Source of the DNA: Pseudomonas silvicola
GTDB taxonomy: Bacteria > Pseudomonadota > Gammaproteobacteria > Pseudomonadales > Pseudomonadaceae
Assembly (NCBI RefSeq): GCF_026651855.1
Contig: NZ_CP093280.1
Coordinates: 4,814,001 to 4,878,000 of the forward strand
Reading direction: 5' to 3'
Length of the DNA: 64,000 nucleotides
A model generated the notes under the pieces. That model made no database searches, had not been told where the DNA came from, and was given only the letters and a program-made list of their open reading frames with translations. The position numbers were made by a program, and so were the translations under genes. Positions 9,408-17,537 of the stretch are shown piece after piece. Numbering within the stretch: the first letter of the stretch is position 1; each line of letters begins with the position of its first letter.

Positions 9408-10145
9408 ATGAACCCGTCATCCCGTTCCGCTATCGTCACCGGGGCTTCCCGGGGCATCGGCCGCGCCATTGCCTTGCGGCTGGCCGCCGATGGTTTCCAG
9501 GTGGTCATCAATTACGCCGGCAACGCGGCGAAGGCCCAGGAGGTAGTCGCGGCCATTCAGGCAAGTGGTGGCCAGGCCGTGGCCGTGCAGGCGGATGTCA
9601 GCCAACCCGATGATGTGCAGCGCCTGTTCGCCAGCACCCAGCAGGCGTTCGGTGGCGTCGATGTGGTAGTGCACAGTGCGGGGGTGATGACGATGGCGCC
9701 GATCGCCACCGACAGTCTCGACGCCTTCGACCGCATGCTGCACGTCAACCTGCGTGGGGCGTTTCTGGTGCTGGCCGAGGCGGCGCGGCACGTACGCGAC
9801 GCCGGGCGGGTGATTGCCCTCTCCAGCAGCGTGATCGCCAAATCATTTCCGCAGTACGGGCCCTATATCGCGTCCAAGGCGGGTGTGGAGGGCCTGGCGC
9901 GGGTACTGGCCAACGAGCTGCGTGGCCGTCGCATCAGCGTCAATGCCGTAGCGCCCGGGCCGGTGGGCACCGAGCTGTTCCTGGAAGGCAAGAGCGCAGA
10001 GCAGATCGCCCAGTTGGGCCGTGCGGCGCCATTGGAGCGGCTGGGTGAACCTGAGGATATCGCCGCGGTGGTGGCGTTTCTGGCCGGGCCCGATGGCGGC
10101 TGGGTGAATGGGCAGGTAGTGCGGGCCAATGGTGGCTTTGCTTGA
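9408..10145 (+). CDS. SDR-family oxidoreductase
   Basis: A 245-aa classical short-chain dehydrogenase/reductase. It has the cofactor motif TGASRGIG near residue 10, HSAGV at the NAG position, the catalytic serine in LSSS, and YGPYIASKAG giving the YxxxK pair. The length is typical for the 3-ketoacyl reductase-like group. AGAGGA lies 8 bases before ATG 9408, and the ORF upstream of it lacks a ribosome site. It is divergent from the LysR gene at 8380. NADP is the likely cofactor given the arginine in the glycine motif. The substrate is unknown. Confidence 0.92.
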   Translation: MNPSSRSAIVTGASRGIGRAIALRLAADGFQVVINYAGNAAKAQEVVAAIQASGGQAVAVQADVSQPDDVQRLFASTQQAFGGVDVVVHSAGVMTMAPIATDSLDAFDRMLHVNLRGAFLVLAEAARHVRDAGRVIALSSSVIAKSFPQYGPYIASKAGVEGLARVLANELRGRRISVNAVAPGPVGTELFLEGKSAEQIAQLGRAAPLERLGEPEDIAAVVAFLAGPDGGWVNGQVVRANGGFA

Positions 10146-10177
10146 TACCTGCCGAGTCTCGCCCTACACCCAGGTCC

Positions 10178-10626
10178 TCATTGCCTGGCCGGCGCAGCAA
10201 CGGCCGGGTCGTCCGGGTTGATGCCGGTCAGCTCGGCCAACAGGTGTGCCGCCTGTTCAGCCTGGCCCTGTTCCTGATAATACTGCGCCAGCGTCAGGCG
10301 TACCTCACGGTTGCCCGGTTGCTCCAACCACTGCCTGAGGCTGACCACGGCTGGTAGAAAACCGGGGTCGCGCGCAGCAATTGCGGAACGCCGACAAGAC
10401 CACCCGGGGCAACTGGCAAAGTGCCACGCAAGAGTGAATCGTTAGTGTGCTTATTACTGCCGAAAAGTTCGGGGGTGTAATAGTCCTGGATATTCAGGCC
10501 GGGCGCCAGGTTGAGCGGGTTGTTGCTCTTGTTGGCTGTTTCGGCATTGTCGGCCACGGCAGAGTGGGCAGTGCACAATGCCGCGCCGAACATGAGCGCA
10601 GTGTACGTCGTGGATTTCTTCATCAC
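10178..10626 (-). pseudogene. Chimeric remnant: 5' end of a secreted outer-membrane-type protein joined to the 3' end of a TPR gene
   Basis: From ATG at 10626 the minus strand encodes a signal peptide (MMKKSTTYTALMFGAALCTA) and a mature start with KSNNPLNLAPGLNIQDYYTP and GVPQLLRAT. That matches the start of a pseudomonad outer-membrane family (neuromedin-U-like) of roughly 280-300 aa. At about 10370 the match stops. In another frame the sequence then encodes a TPR-like tail (LRQWLEQPGNREVRLTLAQYYQEQGQAEQAA) ending at TGA 10178. The simplest reading is a deletion that joined two same-strand genes out of frame. The 110-aa hybrid frame that still opens is probably non-functional. The family identity is from memory and moderately sure. 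Confidence 0.65.
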
Positions 10627-10900
10627 GGGCTCCAGGCCGTTATAGAAAATGCGGACGTTCCACTGCTTGAGGTGCCGCGAATAGACACTAGCAGGTGACA
10701 GCGAGGTTGCAAGGGGGGCACGGACGGGGTGGGCTAATTATGCCACGAGCCTGGCGAACATACCGGGCGGGCCGCGTTGCCAGGCGTCCACGCCCTTGGG
10801 CGCGCTACGGGCTGGGCCCTGCGCGAAAGGGCAAGACTTCCCGCGTGAAAAACCGGATAATGCGCGCCATTTTGTTTCGCTCGCTTATGGTAATTCCCGC

Positions 10901-13105
10901 ATGGAAATCAAGGTCAACTTTCTCGACAACCTCCGGCTTGAAGCCAAGTTCGATGACTTCACGGTGGTGGCCGACCAGCCTATCCGCTATAAAGGCGATG
11001 GCTCTGCACCGGGGCCATTTGATTACTTCCTGGCATCGTCGGCACTGTGCGCGGCTTACTTCGTGAAGTTGTACTGCGAGACCCGCAATATCCCAACCGA
11101 TAATATCCGCTTGTCGCAGAACAATATTGTCGACCCGGAAAATCGTTATAACCAGATTTTCAAGATTCAAGTGGAGTTGCCGGCGGATATTTCTGCCAAG
11201 GACCGTCAGGGTATCTTGCGTTCCATCGACCGTTGCACCGTGAAGAAAGTCGTGCAGACCGGGCCCGAGTTCATTATCGAGGAAGTTGAAAACCTCGATG
11301 CCGATGCCCAGGCCTTGTTGATGCTGAATGCCGATTCCCAGGCCAGCACCTTCATCGCCGGCAAGGACCTGCCCCTGGAGCAGACCATCACCAACCTGTC
11401 GAGCATTCTGGCCGGGTTGGGCATGAAGATCGAGATCGCCTCGTGGCGCAATATCGTCCCCAACGTGTGGTCGTTGCACATCCGCGACGCACAGTCGCCG
11501 ATGTGCTTCACCAACGGCAAGGGCGCCACGAAGGAGGGCGCGCTGGCCTCGGCCCTGGGCGAGTTCATCGAGCGCCTCAACTGCAACTTCTTCTACAACG
11601 ATCAGTTCTGGGGCGAGGACATCGCCAACGCGCCATTCGTGCACTACCCCGACGAGCGCTGGTTCAAGCCTGGCCGCAAGGATGCCTTGCCCAAGGACAT
11701 TCTCGACGAGTACTGCCTGGCTATCTACAACCCCGACGGCGAGCTGCGTGGCTCGCACCTCATCGACACCAACTCGGGCAACGAAGAACGTGGCATCTGC
11801 TCGCTGCCGTTCGTGCGCCAGTCGGACGGCGAGGTGGTGTACTTCCCCTCCAACCTGATCGAGAACCTGTACCTGAGCAATGGCATGAGCGCCGGCAACA
11901 CCCTGGCCGAAGCGCAGGTGCAGTGCCTGTCGGAGATTTTCGAGCGCGCGGTGAAGCGTGAGATTCTCGAGGGCGAGATCACCCTGCCGGATGTGCCCCA
12001 GGAGGTGTTGGCCAAGTACCCCGGTATTCTCGCCGGCATCCAGGGCCTGGAAGAGCAGGGCTTTCCGGTGTTGGTCAAGGATGCATCGCTGGGCGGTGAA
12101 TTCCCCGTGATGTGCGTGACCCTGATGAACCCGCGCACCGGCGGTGTGTTCGCTTCGTTCGGCGCCCACCCACGCTTTGAAGTGGCGCTGGAGCGCAGCC
12201 TCACCGAACTGCTGCAAGGCCGCAGTTTCGAGGGCCTGAACGACCTGCCGCAGCCGACCTTCGAAAGCCAGGCCTTGATGGAGCCGAACAACTTCGTCGA
12301 GCACTTCATCGATTCCAGCGGTGTGGTGTCGTGGCGTTTCTTCAGCGCCAGGTCGAACTTCGAATTCGTGGAGTGGGATTTCTCCGGCAAAGGCGAAAAC
12401 TCCAACGCCGAGGAAGTCGAGACGCTGATGGGCATCCTCGAAGGCTTGGGCAAGGAAGTCTACATGGCGGTCTACGATCAGTTGGGCGCCACGGGCTGCC
12501 GAATTCTGGTGCCGGACTATTCGGAGATCTACCCGGTCGACGACCTGATCTGGGACAACACCAACAAGGCGCTGTTCTTCCGTGAAGACATCCTCAACCT
12601 GCACAGCCTGGACGATGATGAGCTGCAGGCGTTGGTCGAGCGCCTGGAAGAAAGCGAGCTGGACGAGTACACCGATATCACTACGCTGATCGGTATCGAG
12701 TTCGACGACAACACCGCGTGGGGGCAGTTGACCGTCCTGGAGTTGAAGCTGCTGATCCACCTGGCGCTCAAGCATTACGATGAAGCCAAGGAGCTGGTGG
12801 AAATGTTCCTGCAGTACAACGACAACACGGTGGAGCGAGGCCTGTTCTACCAGGCCTTGAACGTGGCGCTGGAAGTGGAACTGGACAGCGACCTGGACAT
12901 GGCCGATTACGAAGTCAACTTCCGCCGCATGTTCGGTGACTTGCGCATGGATGCGGTACTGGGTTCGTTGGACGGTAGCGTTCGCTTCCACGGCTTGACG
13001 CCCACCAGCATGAAGCTGGAAGGGTTGGAGCGCCACCAGCGCTTGATCGACAGCTACAAGAAGCTGCACGCGGCGCGTGCGCGGGCTGCTGGCCTGACAG
13101 GCTGA
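10901..13105 (+). CDS. ycaO: OsmC-domain/YcaO-domain fusion protein
   Basis: A 734-aa protein. Residues about 1-135 form an OsmC-like domain (ASSALCAAYFVKLYCETRNIP carries the core cysteine region). The central part is a YcaO domain with the ATP-binding pattern GKGATKEGALASALGEFIERL and EAQVQCLSEIFERAVKREI. The C-terminal about 150 residues are helical and TPR-like, as in E. coli YcaO. YcaO enzymes activate amide backbones with ATP. E. coli YcaO is linked to RimO-dependent methylthiolation of ribosomal protein S12, and this fused form is widespread in gammaproteobacteria. The start at MEIKVNF is chosen because the OsmC fold begins there; the upstream frame is poor. No RiPP precursor or rimO is nearby. 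Confidence 0.88.
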   Translation: MEIKVNFLDNLRLEAKFDDFTVVADQPIRYKGDGSAPGPFDYFLASSALCAAYFVKLYCETRNIPTDNIRLSQNNIVDPENRYNQIFKIQVELPADISAKDRQGILRSIDRCTVKKVVQTGPEFIIEEVENLDADAQALLMLNADSQASTFIAGKDLPLEQTITNLSSILAGLGMKIEIASWRNIVPNVWSLHIRDAQSPMCFTNGKGATKEGALASALGEFIERLNCNFFYNDQFWGEDIANAPFVHYPDERWFKPGRKDALPKDILDEYCLAIYNPDGELRGSHLIDTNSGNEERGICSLPFVRQSDGEVVYFPSNLIENLYLSNGMSAGNTLAEAQVQCLSEIFERAVKREILEGEITLPDVPQEVLAKYPGILAGIQGLEEQGFPVLVKDASLGGEFPVMCVTLMNPRTGGVFASFGAHPRFEVALERSLTELLQGRSFEGLNDLPQPTFESQALMEPNNFVEHFIDSSGVVSWRFFSARSNFEFVEWDFSGKGENSNAEEVETLMGILEGLGKEVYMAVYDQLGATGCRILVPDYSEIYPVDDLIWDNTNKALFFREDILNLHSLDDDELQALVERLEESELDEYTDITTLIGIEFDDNTAWGQLTVLELKLLIHLALKHYDEAKELVEMFLQYNDNTVERGLFYQALNVALEVELDSDLDMADYEVNFRRMFGDLRMDAVLGSLDGSVRFHGLTPTSMKLEGLERHQRLIDSYKKLHAARARAAGLTG

Positions 13106-13123
13106 CGGCAGCGCAGCAGTCGC

Positions 13124-13154
13124 CTGTGGGGTCTAGCTTCGGCTAGCCCCACAG
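13124..13154 (+). terminator. Strong hairpin after ycaO
   Basis: CTGTGGGG and CCCCACAG flank an inner CTAGC-ttcg-GCTAG stem with a single unpaired T. It starts 18 bases after the ycaO stop. There is no U-run after it, so it may be a terminator or an RNA-end stabiliser. Confidence 0.4.
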
Positions 13155-13235
13155 CGGCCATGGCGGTACGGCAGAGACCCAGGCATAGTGCGTGAACGGC
13201 CTTGCCCATTTGCCCGGGTGGCCTGGGAGCGTTCC

Positions 13236-13805
13236 ATGAGCCTTCGATCGCTGATTGGCACTGTCCTGCTGAGCACTGCGCTGTTCAGCCATTCAGGCCG
13301 GCTGCAAGCAGCCGAGTACACCACCGTCAACTCGGCCGCCAGCACCCTGAGTTTCACCTTCAACCAGATGGGTTCGCGGGTGTACGGCACCTTTGCCCGC
13401 TTTGTCGGCACCCTCGATTTCGACACGGCCCACCCCGATACCGCCCATGCGGCGCTGACGATCGAGCTCAACAGCATCGATGTCGGCGGTGATGACGCCA
13501 ATCGCCAGTTGCAAACCCCAGCCTGGTTCGACACTGCGAATTACCCGGTGGCTACCTTCGAGTCCCGCCGAGTCGAAGACCTGGGTGAGCAACGCTACCG
13601 GATCACGGGCAATCTCACCCTGCGCGGCATCACCCGCGAGGTCAGCGTGCCGGTGCTGCTGAAATCGGAGGGAGGCATCGGCATCTTCGACGGTGAGTTG
13701 GTGGTCAAGCGCAGCGCGTTCAGCATTGGAGTCGGCGAGTGGGCCGACACCGTGGTATCCGATGACATCGAAATTCGCTTTCGCATGGTAGCGCCACAGC
13801 ACTGA
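13236..13805 (+). CDS. Periplasmic YceI-family protein
   Basis: A 189-aa protein with a Sec signal peptide (MSLRSLIGTVLLSTALFS...LQA/AEY) and a YceI lipocalin-like barrel: YTTVNSAASTLSFTFNQMG at the start, then SRVYGTFARFVGTLDFD and FRMVAPQH at the end. YceI proteins bind isoprenoid or other lipids in the periplasm. Start 13236 has GGGAG about 6 bases upstream and opens directly into the signal peptide; the longer frame does not. A monocistronic unit is likely, bounded by the hairpin upstream and the repeat array downstream. Confidence 0.9.
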   Translation: MSLRSLIGTVLLSTALFSHSGRLQAAEYTTVNSAASTLSFTFNQMGSRVYGTFARFVGTLDFDTAHPDTAHAALTIELNSIDVGGDDANRQLQTPAWFDTANYPVATFESRRVEDLGEQRYRITGNLTLRGITREVSVPVLLKSEGGIGIFDGELVVKRSAFSIGVGEWADTVVSDDIEIRFRMVAPQH

Positions 13806-13810
13806 GCGCG

Positions 13811-14396
13811 CGGTGCAGCCTTCCCGAGCTTCGCCCGGTCCCACAGTGGACCGTGTTCGGGCAGCCTCCACGAATCCCTGTAGGACCGGGCGCCAGCTCG
13901 GGAAAAGGACGGCGCGGTCGGTAGGGTTGTACGCGGTGCTGCCTTCCCGAGCTTCGCCCGGTCCTACAGTGGACCGTGTTCGGGCAGCCTCAACGAACCG
14001 CTGGGGGACCGGGCGCCAGCTCGGGAAAAGGACGGCGCGGTCGGCAGGGTTGTACGCGGTGCTGCCTTCCCGAGCTTCGCCCGGTCCCACAGGTGGACCG
14101 TATCCAAACAGCCTCCGCGAACCTGTGTAGGACCGGGCGCCAGCTCGGGAAAAGGACGGCGCGGTCGGCAGGGTTGTACGCGGTGCACCCTTCCCGAGCT
14201 TCGCCCGGTCCTACAGTGGACCGTGTTCGGGCAGCCTCAACGAACCCCTGTGGAACCGGGCGCCAGCTCGGGAAAAGGGCGGCGCGGTCGGCAGGGTTGT
14301 ACGCGGTGCTGCCTTCCCGAGCTTCACCCGGTCCTGCAGGGGACCGTGTTCGGGCAGGCTCCGCGACCCGCTGTGGGCGGGGCGATGCGGTGGGTG
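13811..14396 (+). repeat. Tandem array of five 123-bp units, each an inverted REP doublet
   Basis: Five near-identical units begin at about 13811, 13934, 14057, 14181 and 14304 (period 123-124 bp). Each has a forward arm TTCCCGAGCTTCGCCCGGTC and an inverted partner GACCGGGCGCCAGCTCGGGA, separated by about 50 bp that are also conserved. The arms can pair. Units differ by a few substitutions and one or two indels, and the last one diverges in its second half. The open frames through it are by-products of the repeat. Confidence 0.9.
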
Positions 14397-14948
14397 TCAG
14401 GTTGGCGCCAACCTCGACAACGCCGCGGCGCAACAGGCCTGCAGGATTTCATCCGCCAGCGCCGAGTCGTCCGGGCAAGCCCTGGAGAGCATCACGGCAC
14501 CCACCAGTTGCGCCATGGCGTCGATCCGCCTGGCCCGCGCCTCTGGCCCACCCACTTCAGCTACCGCCGCCAACTGGCGTTCGATGCCATCGGCAAATAC
14601 CTGCTTTACCTCGTCGGGCTGGCGACCGGCGTCGGCGGACAGCGCCGCCATCACGCAGCCATCCCCAGGCGAGTCCCGGTGCTCCCGCGACAGGTACTGG
14701 CACACCAGGGCGCTGCGTTCGGCCTGTGACGTACGGGCTTCCATCTGCGCGATGCCACAGGCGGCCGCTTCCGTCATCAGGGCGGCCTTGGACGTGAAAT
14801 GTTTGTAGAAACCGCCATGGGTGAAGCCGGCCGCATTCATCAGGTCGGCCACGCTGACCCCGTCGTAGCCGCGTTCGCGGAACAGGGTGGCGGCGGTTTC
14901 GACTATGCGCGCGCGATTTGCCTGCACCTGCGCTTTGCTGACCTTCAT
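14397..14948 (-). CDS. TetR/AcrR-family repressor
   Basis: A 183-aa TetR regulator. The N-terminal HTH reads IVETAATLFRERGYDGVSV then ADLMNAAGFTHGGFYKHF, and the rest is the helical ligand domain. ATG 14948 is preferred over a GTG four codons upstream because family starts are MKVSKAQ-like. It is divergent from the SDR gene at 15089 across 140 bp that include a short repeated ATTGATGTCGCTCAACATCAAAATG-like AT-rich stretch, split here as ATTGATGTC and CAACATCAA, a plausible operator. It is likely the regulator of that SDR gene. Confidence 0.9.
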   Translation of the reverse strand: MKVSKAQVQANRARIVETAATLFRERGYDGVSVADLMNAAGFTHGGFYKHFTSKAALMTEAAACGIAQMEARTSQAERSALVCQYLSREHRDSPGDGCVMAALSADAGRQPDEVKQVFADGIERQLAAVAEVGGPEARARRIDAMAQLVGAVMLSRACPDDSALADEILQACCAAALSRLAPT

Positions 14949-15088
14949 GTTCAAGCTCACAAAATTATTGCCAGGATGCGTTCATCATACATTGATGTCG
15001 CTCAACATCAAAATGCTTGACGTTTTAGATTGTGATCATCATCATAAGTCCATGCCTTACCCCCCCACGTCCATTTGGAGCAATACCC

Positions 15089-15877
15089 ATGAGCAAGCTT
15101 CCTGCGGTTCTGATCACCGGCGCTTCCAGCGGCATTGGCGCTACCTACGCCGAGCGTTTTGCCCGACGCAGCCATGACCTGGTATTGGTGGCCCGCGACA
15201 AGGCGCGCCTGGACGTGCTCGCCGCGCAACTGCGTGAAGCAGGTGCCATCAGCATCGACGTGATTCAGGCCGACCTCACCCAACCCGATGACCTGGCCAG
15301 GGTGGAGCAGCGTCTGCGGGAAGACACGCGCATCGGTGTGCTGATCAACAACGCCGGCGTAGGCCAGCCCGGTGGCTTCCTGCAACAGACGGCCGCCAGC
15401 ATCGATGGTCTGGTCGGCCTCAACATCACCGCGCTGACCCGGCTGGCGGCGGCCATCGCTCCTCGGCTGGCCCAGGCGGGCGAGGGCGCTATCGTCAACA
15501 TTGGCTCGGTGGTGGGTTTGGCGCCGGAGTTGAACATGTCCGTGTATGGCGCGAGCAAGGCCTATGTGCTGTTCCTGTCTCAAGGCTTGCAACTGGAGCT
15601 GGGGCCCAAGGGGGTCTACGTCCAGGCGGTGCTGCCGGCCGCCACCCGTACCGAGATCTGGGAACGCTCGGGCATGGACATCGATGCACTGCCGGAAGTG
15701 ATGGAGGTCGGTGACCTGGTGGATGCGGCCCTGGTCGGTTACGACCGTCGCGAATGGGTGACCATCCCGCCGCTGCATGTCGCCGAGCGTTGGGACGCGC
15801 TGGATGGGGCGCGCCGGCTGTTGTTGTCGGACCTGCGCCAGGCGCAGCCGGCCGAGCGTTATCGCACCGCCGATTGA
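15089..15877 (+). CDS. SDR-family oxidoreductase (YqjQ/DltE-like)
   Basis: A 262-aa short-chain dehydrogenase with TGASSGIG near residue 10, NNAGVG, catalytic serine in NIGSVVG and YGASKAY. The C-terminal part fits the DltE/YqjQ-type subgroup. GGAG lies 9 bases before ATG 15089, which supports this start over one 19 codons upstream. The gene is divergent from the TetR gene at 14948. That arrangement is common where an SDR detoxifies a compound sensed by the repressor; the substrate is not visible. Confidence 0.92.
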   Translation: MSKLPAVLITGASSGIGATYAERFARRSHDLVLVARDKARLDVLAAQLREAGAISIDVIQADLTQPDDLARVEQRLREDTRIGVLINNAGVGQPGGFLQQTAASIDGLVGLNITALTRLAAAIAPRLAQAGEGAIVNIGSVVGLAPELNMSVYGASKAYVLFLSQGLQLELGPKGVYVQAVLPAATRTEIWERSGMDIDALPEVMEVGDLVDAALVGYDRREWVTIPPLHVAERWDALDGARRLLLSDLRQAQPAERYRTAD

Positions 15878-15902
15878 CCTCGGACGAGGGCGAAAGATCA
15901 GG

Positions 15903-15970
15903 CTGTGGAGGCCGGCCTGCCAGTGAGCTGTTCAGGGCTTGAAAGCTCGCTGGCAAGCCAGCTCCCACAG
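15903..15970. repeat. REP-type hairpin
   Basis: CTGTGG ... CCACAG outer arms enclose GCCTGCCAGTGAGCT and AGCTCGCTGGCAAGCC, an imperfect inverted pair of a second REP family. It lies between two convergent genes and may serve as a bidirectional transcript end. Confidence 0.6.
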
Positions 15971-15990
15971 CATGAAATTCTGCCGTGGTA

Positions 15991-16404
15991 TCAGCTGCCC
16001 GGCGAGCAGTTCAGCCCACCCGTGTTGGTCGCCAGCACTTCCTGGTGACGGCGCAATTGCAGGCTGACCTTGTCGGCAATGCGCTGTTCATGGATGTTGT
16101 ACACCTCGCCATCCTTGAATTGCGCATACTCGATCTTGGCGTAGCAGAATTGCATTTTACCATTGGGGTCGCGTCGCTCTACGATGACCACCAGGTCGTG
16201 CGAGCCGGCCGGAATCTTGAAGGTCCTGCCGTCTTGCGTGGTCTGGCCATCCAGTTTTTGCCCGAGCACCTCATCCTGGTTGTCGTGGCTGAAACGCACC
16301 ACGGAAAAATCCGGCCCGGGGTTGGGCGGCGGGGTGGCACAGGCGCCGAGGGACAGGGTCAGGGCGCAAAGAACGGCTTTGGCTGGGCGCGTCGTTTTCA
16401 GCAT
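15991..16404 (-). CDS. Small outer-membrane or periplasmic lipoprotein of unknown function
   Basis: A 137-aa protein with a lipoprotein signal: MLKTTRPAKAVLCALTLSLG followed by the lipobox LGAC at about residues 18-21. The mature part starts CATPPPNPGPDFSVVRFSHD, has IPAGSHDLVVIVERRDPNG (similar to segments of DUF2846-like envelope lipoproteins), and ends with cysteine-containing GLNCSPGS. AGGAAG lies 6 bases before ATG 16404. It is monocistronic and no partner is obvious. Confidence 0.82.
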   Translation of the reverse strand: MLKTTRPAKAVLCALTLSLGACATPPPNPGPDFSVVRFSHDNQDEVLGQKLDGQTTQDGRTFKIPAGSHDLVVIVERRDPNGKMQFCYAKIEYAQFKDGEVYNIHEQRIADKVSLQLRRHQEVLATNTGGLNCSPGS

Positions 16405-16533
16405 GGGCACTTCCTTTTTTCTTTTATGGGCAGGTAACAATGTGAGCGTAGCAGTGGCCACAAGGCCGCGTCGCGCTTCACGTGTTGTGCCACGTGCACC
16501 GCAGCGCCCGAGACGCGGTCGCAGGGTCGCTGC

Positions 16534-17412
16534 CTACGCGGTCTGTGCGTTCTGAAGGCTCGTCCAGAAGCGCTCGCCATGATCCCCCAACGGCATCCGC
16601 GGCCGAAACACGCGGATCTGCGCCGAGATGTTCTGCAGCCCGTTGCCCACGGCCACCAGCCGTCCCTGTGCCACCTCCTGCGCAGCGAGGGTCTCGGGCA
16701 GCCAGGCCACCCCCTTCGCTTGCAGCGCCATGGACAACAGCACCGCTGCCAGGTGCGAGCTGAACACGGTTTCCAGCCTTGGGTGGTCGGGGTGTGCATG
16801 CAGGTGGGAGGCCACGATGCGGCCCAGGCCCGATTCGGCCGTGTAGGCCAGGAACGGGATGCGCTGGACAGTGTCCAGCTCCGGTGACTGCAACGCCAGG
16901 AGGGCATCATTGCCAATGACCTTGCTCTCGAACTGCAGGCTGTCGAAGCGCGGCGGTACCCCCGGGTGCTGGTGGCAGATCAGGAACTGCACCTCGCCGC
17001 TGAGCAGCAGTTGTTCGCACGCGGCCATGTTGTCCGAGTGCAGGCTGATGCCTTCCAGCGGCGTACCGTTTTCCACCGCCCTGATCCAGGCGGGGAAGAA
17101 GGTAAAGGACAGCGAATGGGTGGCGGCGAAGTGCAGGGTTCTGCTCGCCTTGCCGGCCACCTGCTGAACGTCCGCGCGCATCTGGTAGAGGCGCCGGGTC
17201 AGCTCGCGAGCGTTGTCGAGCATGCTTCTGCCAGCCTCGGTCAAGGTCGCGCCCTGAGGTGTGCGCACAAACAGTTCAACCCCCACCCAGCTTTCCAGCG
17301 CGCGGATACGGCGGCTGAACGCGGGTTGGGTAACGTGCCGCAACTGCGCCGCCCGCGAGAAATTCTCGCTTTCAACCAGGGCGTTGAAGTCTTCCAGCCA
17401 CAGCAATTCCAT
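16534..17412 (-). CDS. LysR-family regulator, probable activator of the D-tartrate genes
   Basis: A 292-aa LysR protein with an HTH at residues 1-60 (LEDFNALVESENFSRAAQL then TQPAFSRRIRALESWVGVELF) and an effector domain. The start MELLWLEDF is standard for the family; the 56-codon upstream extension has no domain match. It is divergent from the tartrate dehydratase gene across 125 bp, the classic arrangement for a LysR regulator and its target, so tartrate or a related hydroxyacid is the likely inducer. Confidence 0.9.
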   Translation of the reverse strand: MELLWLEDFNALVESENFSRAAQLRHVTQPAFSRRIRALESWVGVELFVRTPQGATLTEAGRSMLDNARELTRRLYQMRADVQQVAGKASRTLHFAATHSLSFTFFPAWIRAVENGTPLEGISLHSDNMAACEQLLLSGEVQFLICHQHPGVPPRFDSLQFESKVIGNDALLALQSPELDTVQRIPFLAYTAESGLGRIVASHLHAHPDHPRLETVFSSHLAAVLLSMALQAKGVAWLPETLAAQEVAQGRLVAVGNGLQNISAQIRVFRPRMPLGDHGERFWTSLQNAQTA

Positions 17413-17537
17413 GGGTGATGCCTTGTGCGCATAGGGTGCCCCATTAATAGCATTGGCTCGATTTTCCCGTCCAGCCGTAGAGTCCCTCTGGCACCCACCT
17501 GGGACACCAGGCACAACAATCAGAGAGGACGCTTTCC

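Noticed and set aside
10805-13069. 754-codon frame antisense to ycaO
   Set aside because: It is the mirror frame of a GC-rich coding region. It has no family match, while the plus strand encodes a recognised OsmC-YcaO protein.
13811-14396. Long open frames through the five-unit repeat
   Set aside because: They exist on both strands with repeating low-complexity translations, a result of the GC-rich repeat, with no start signals.
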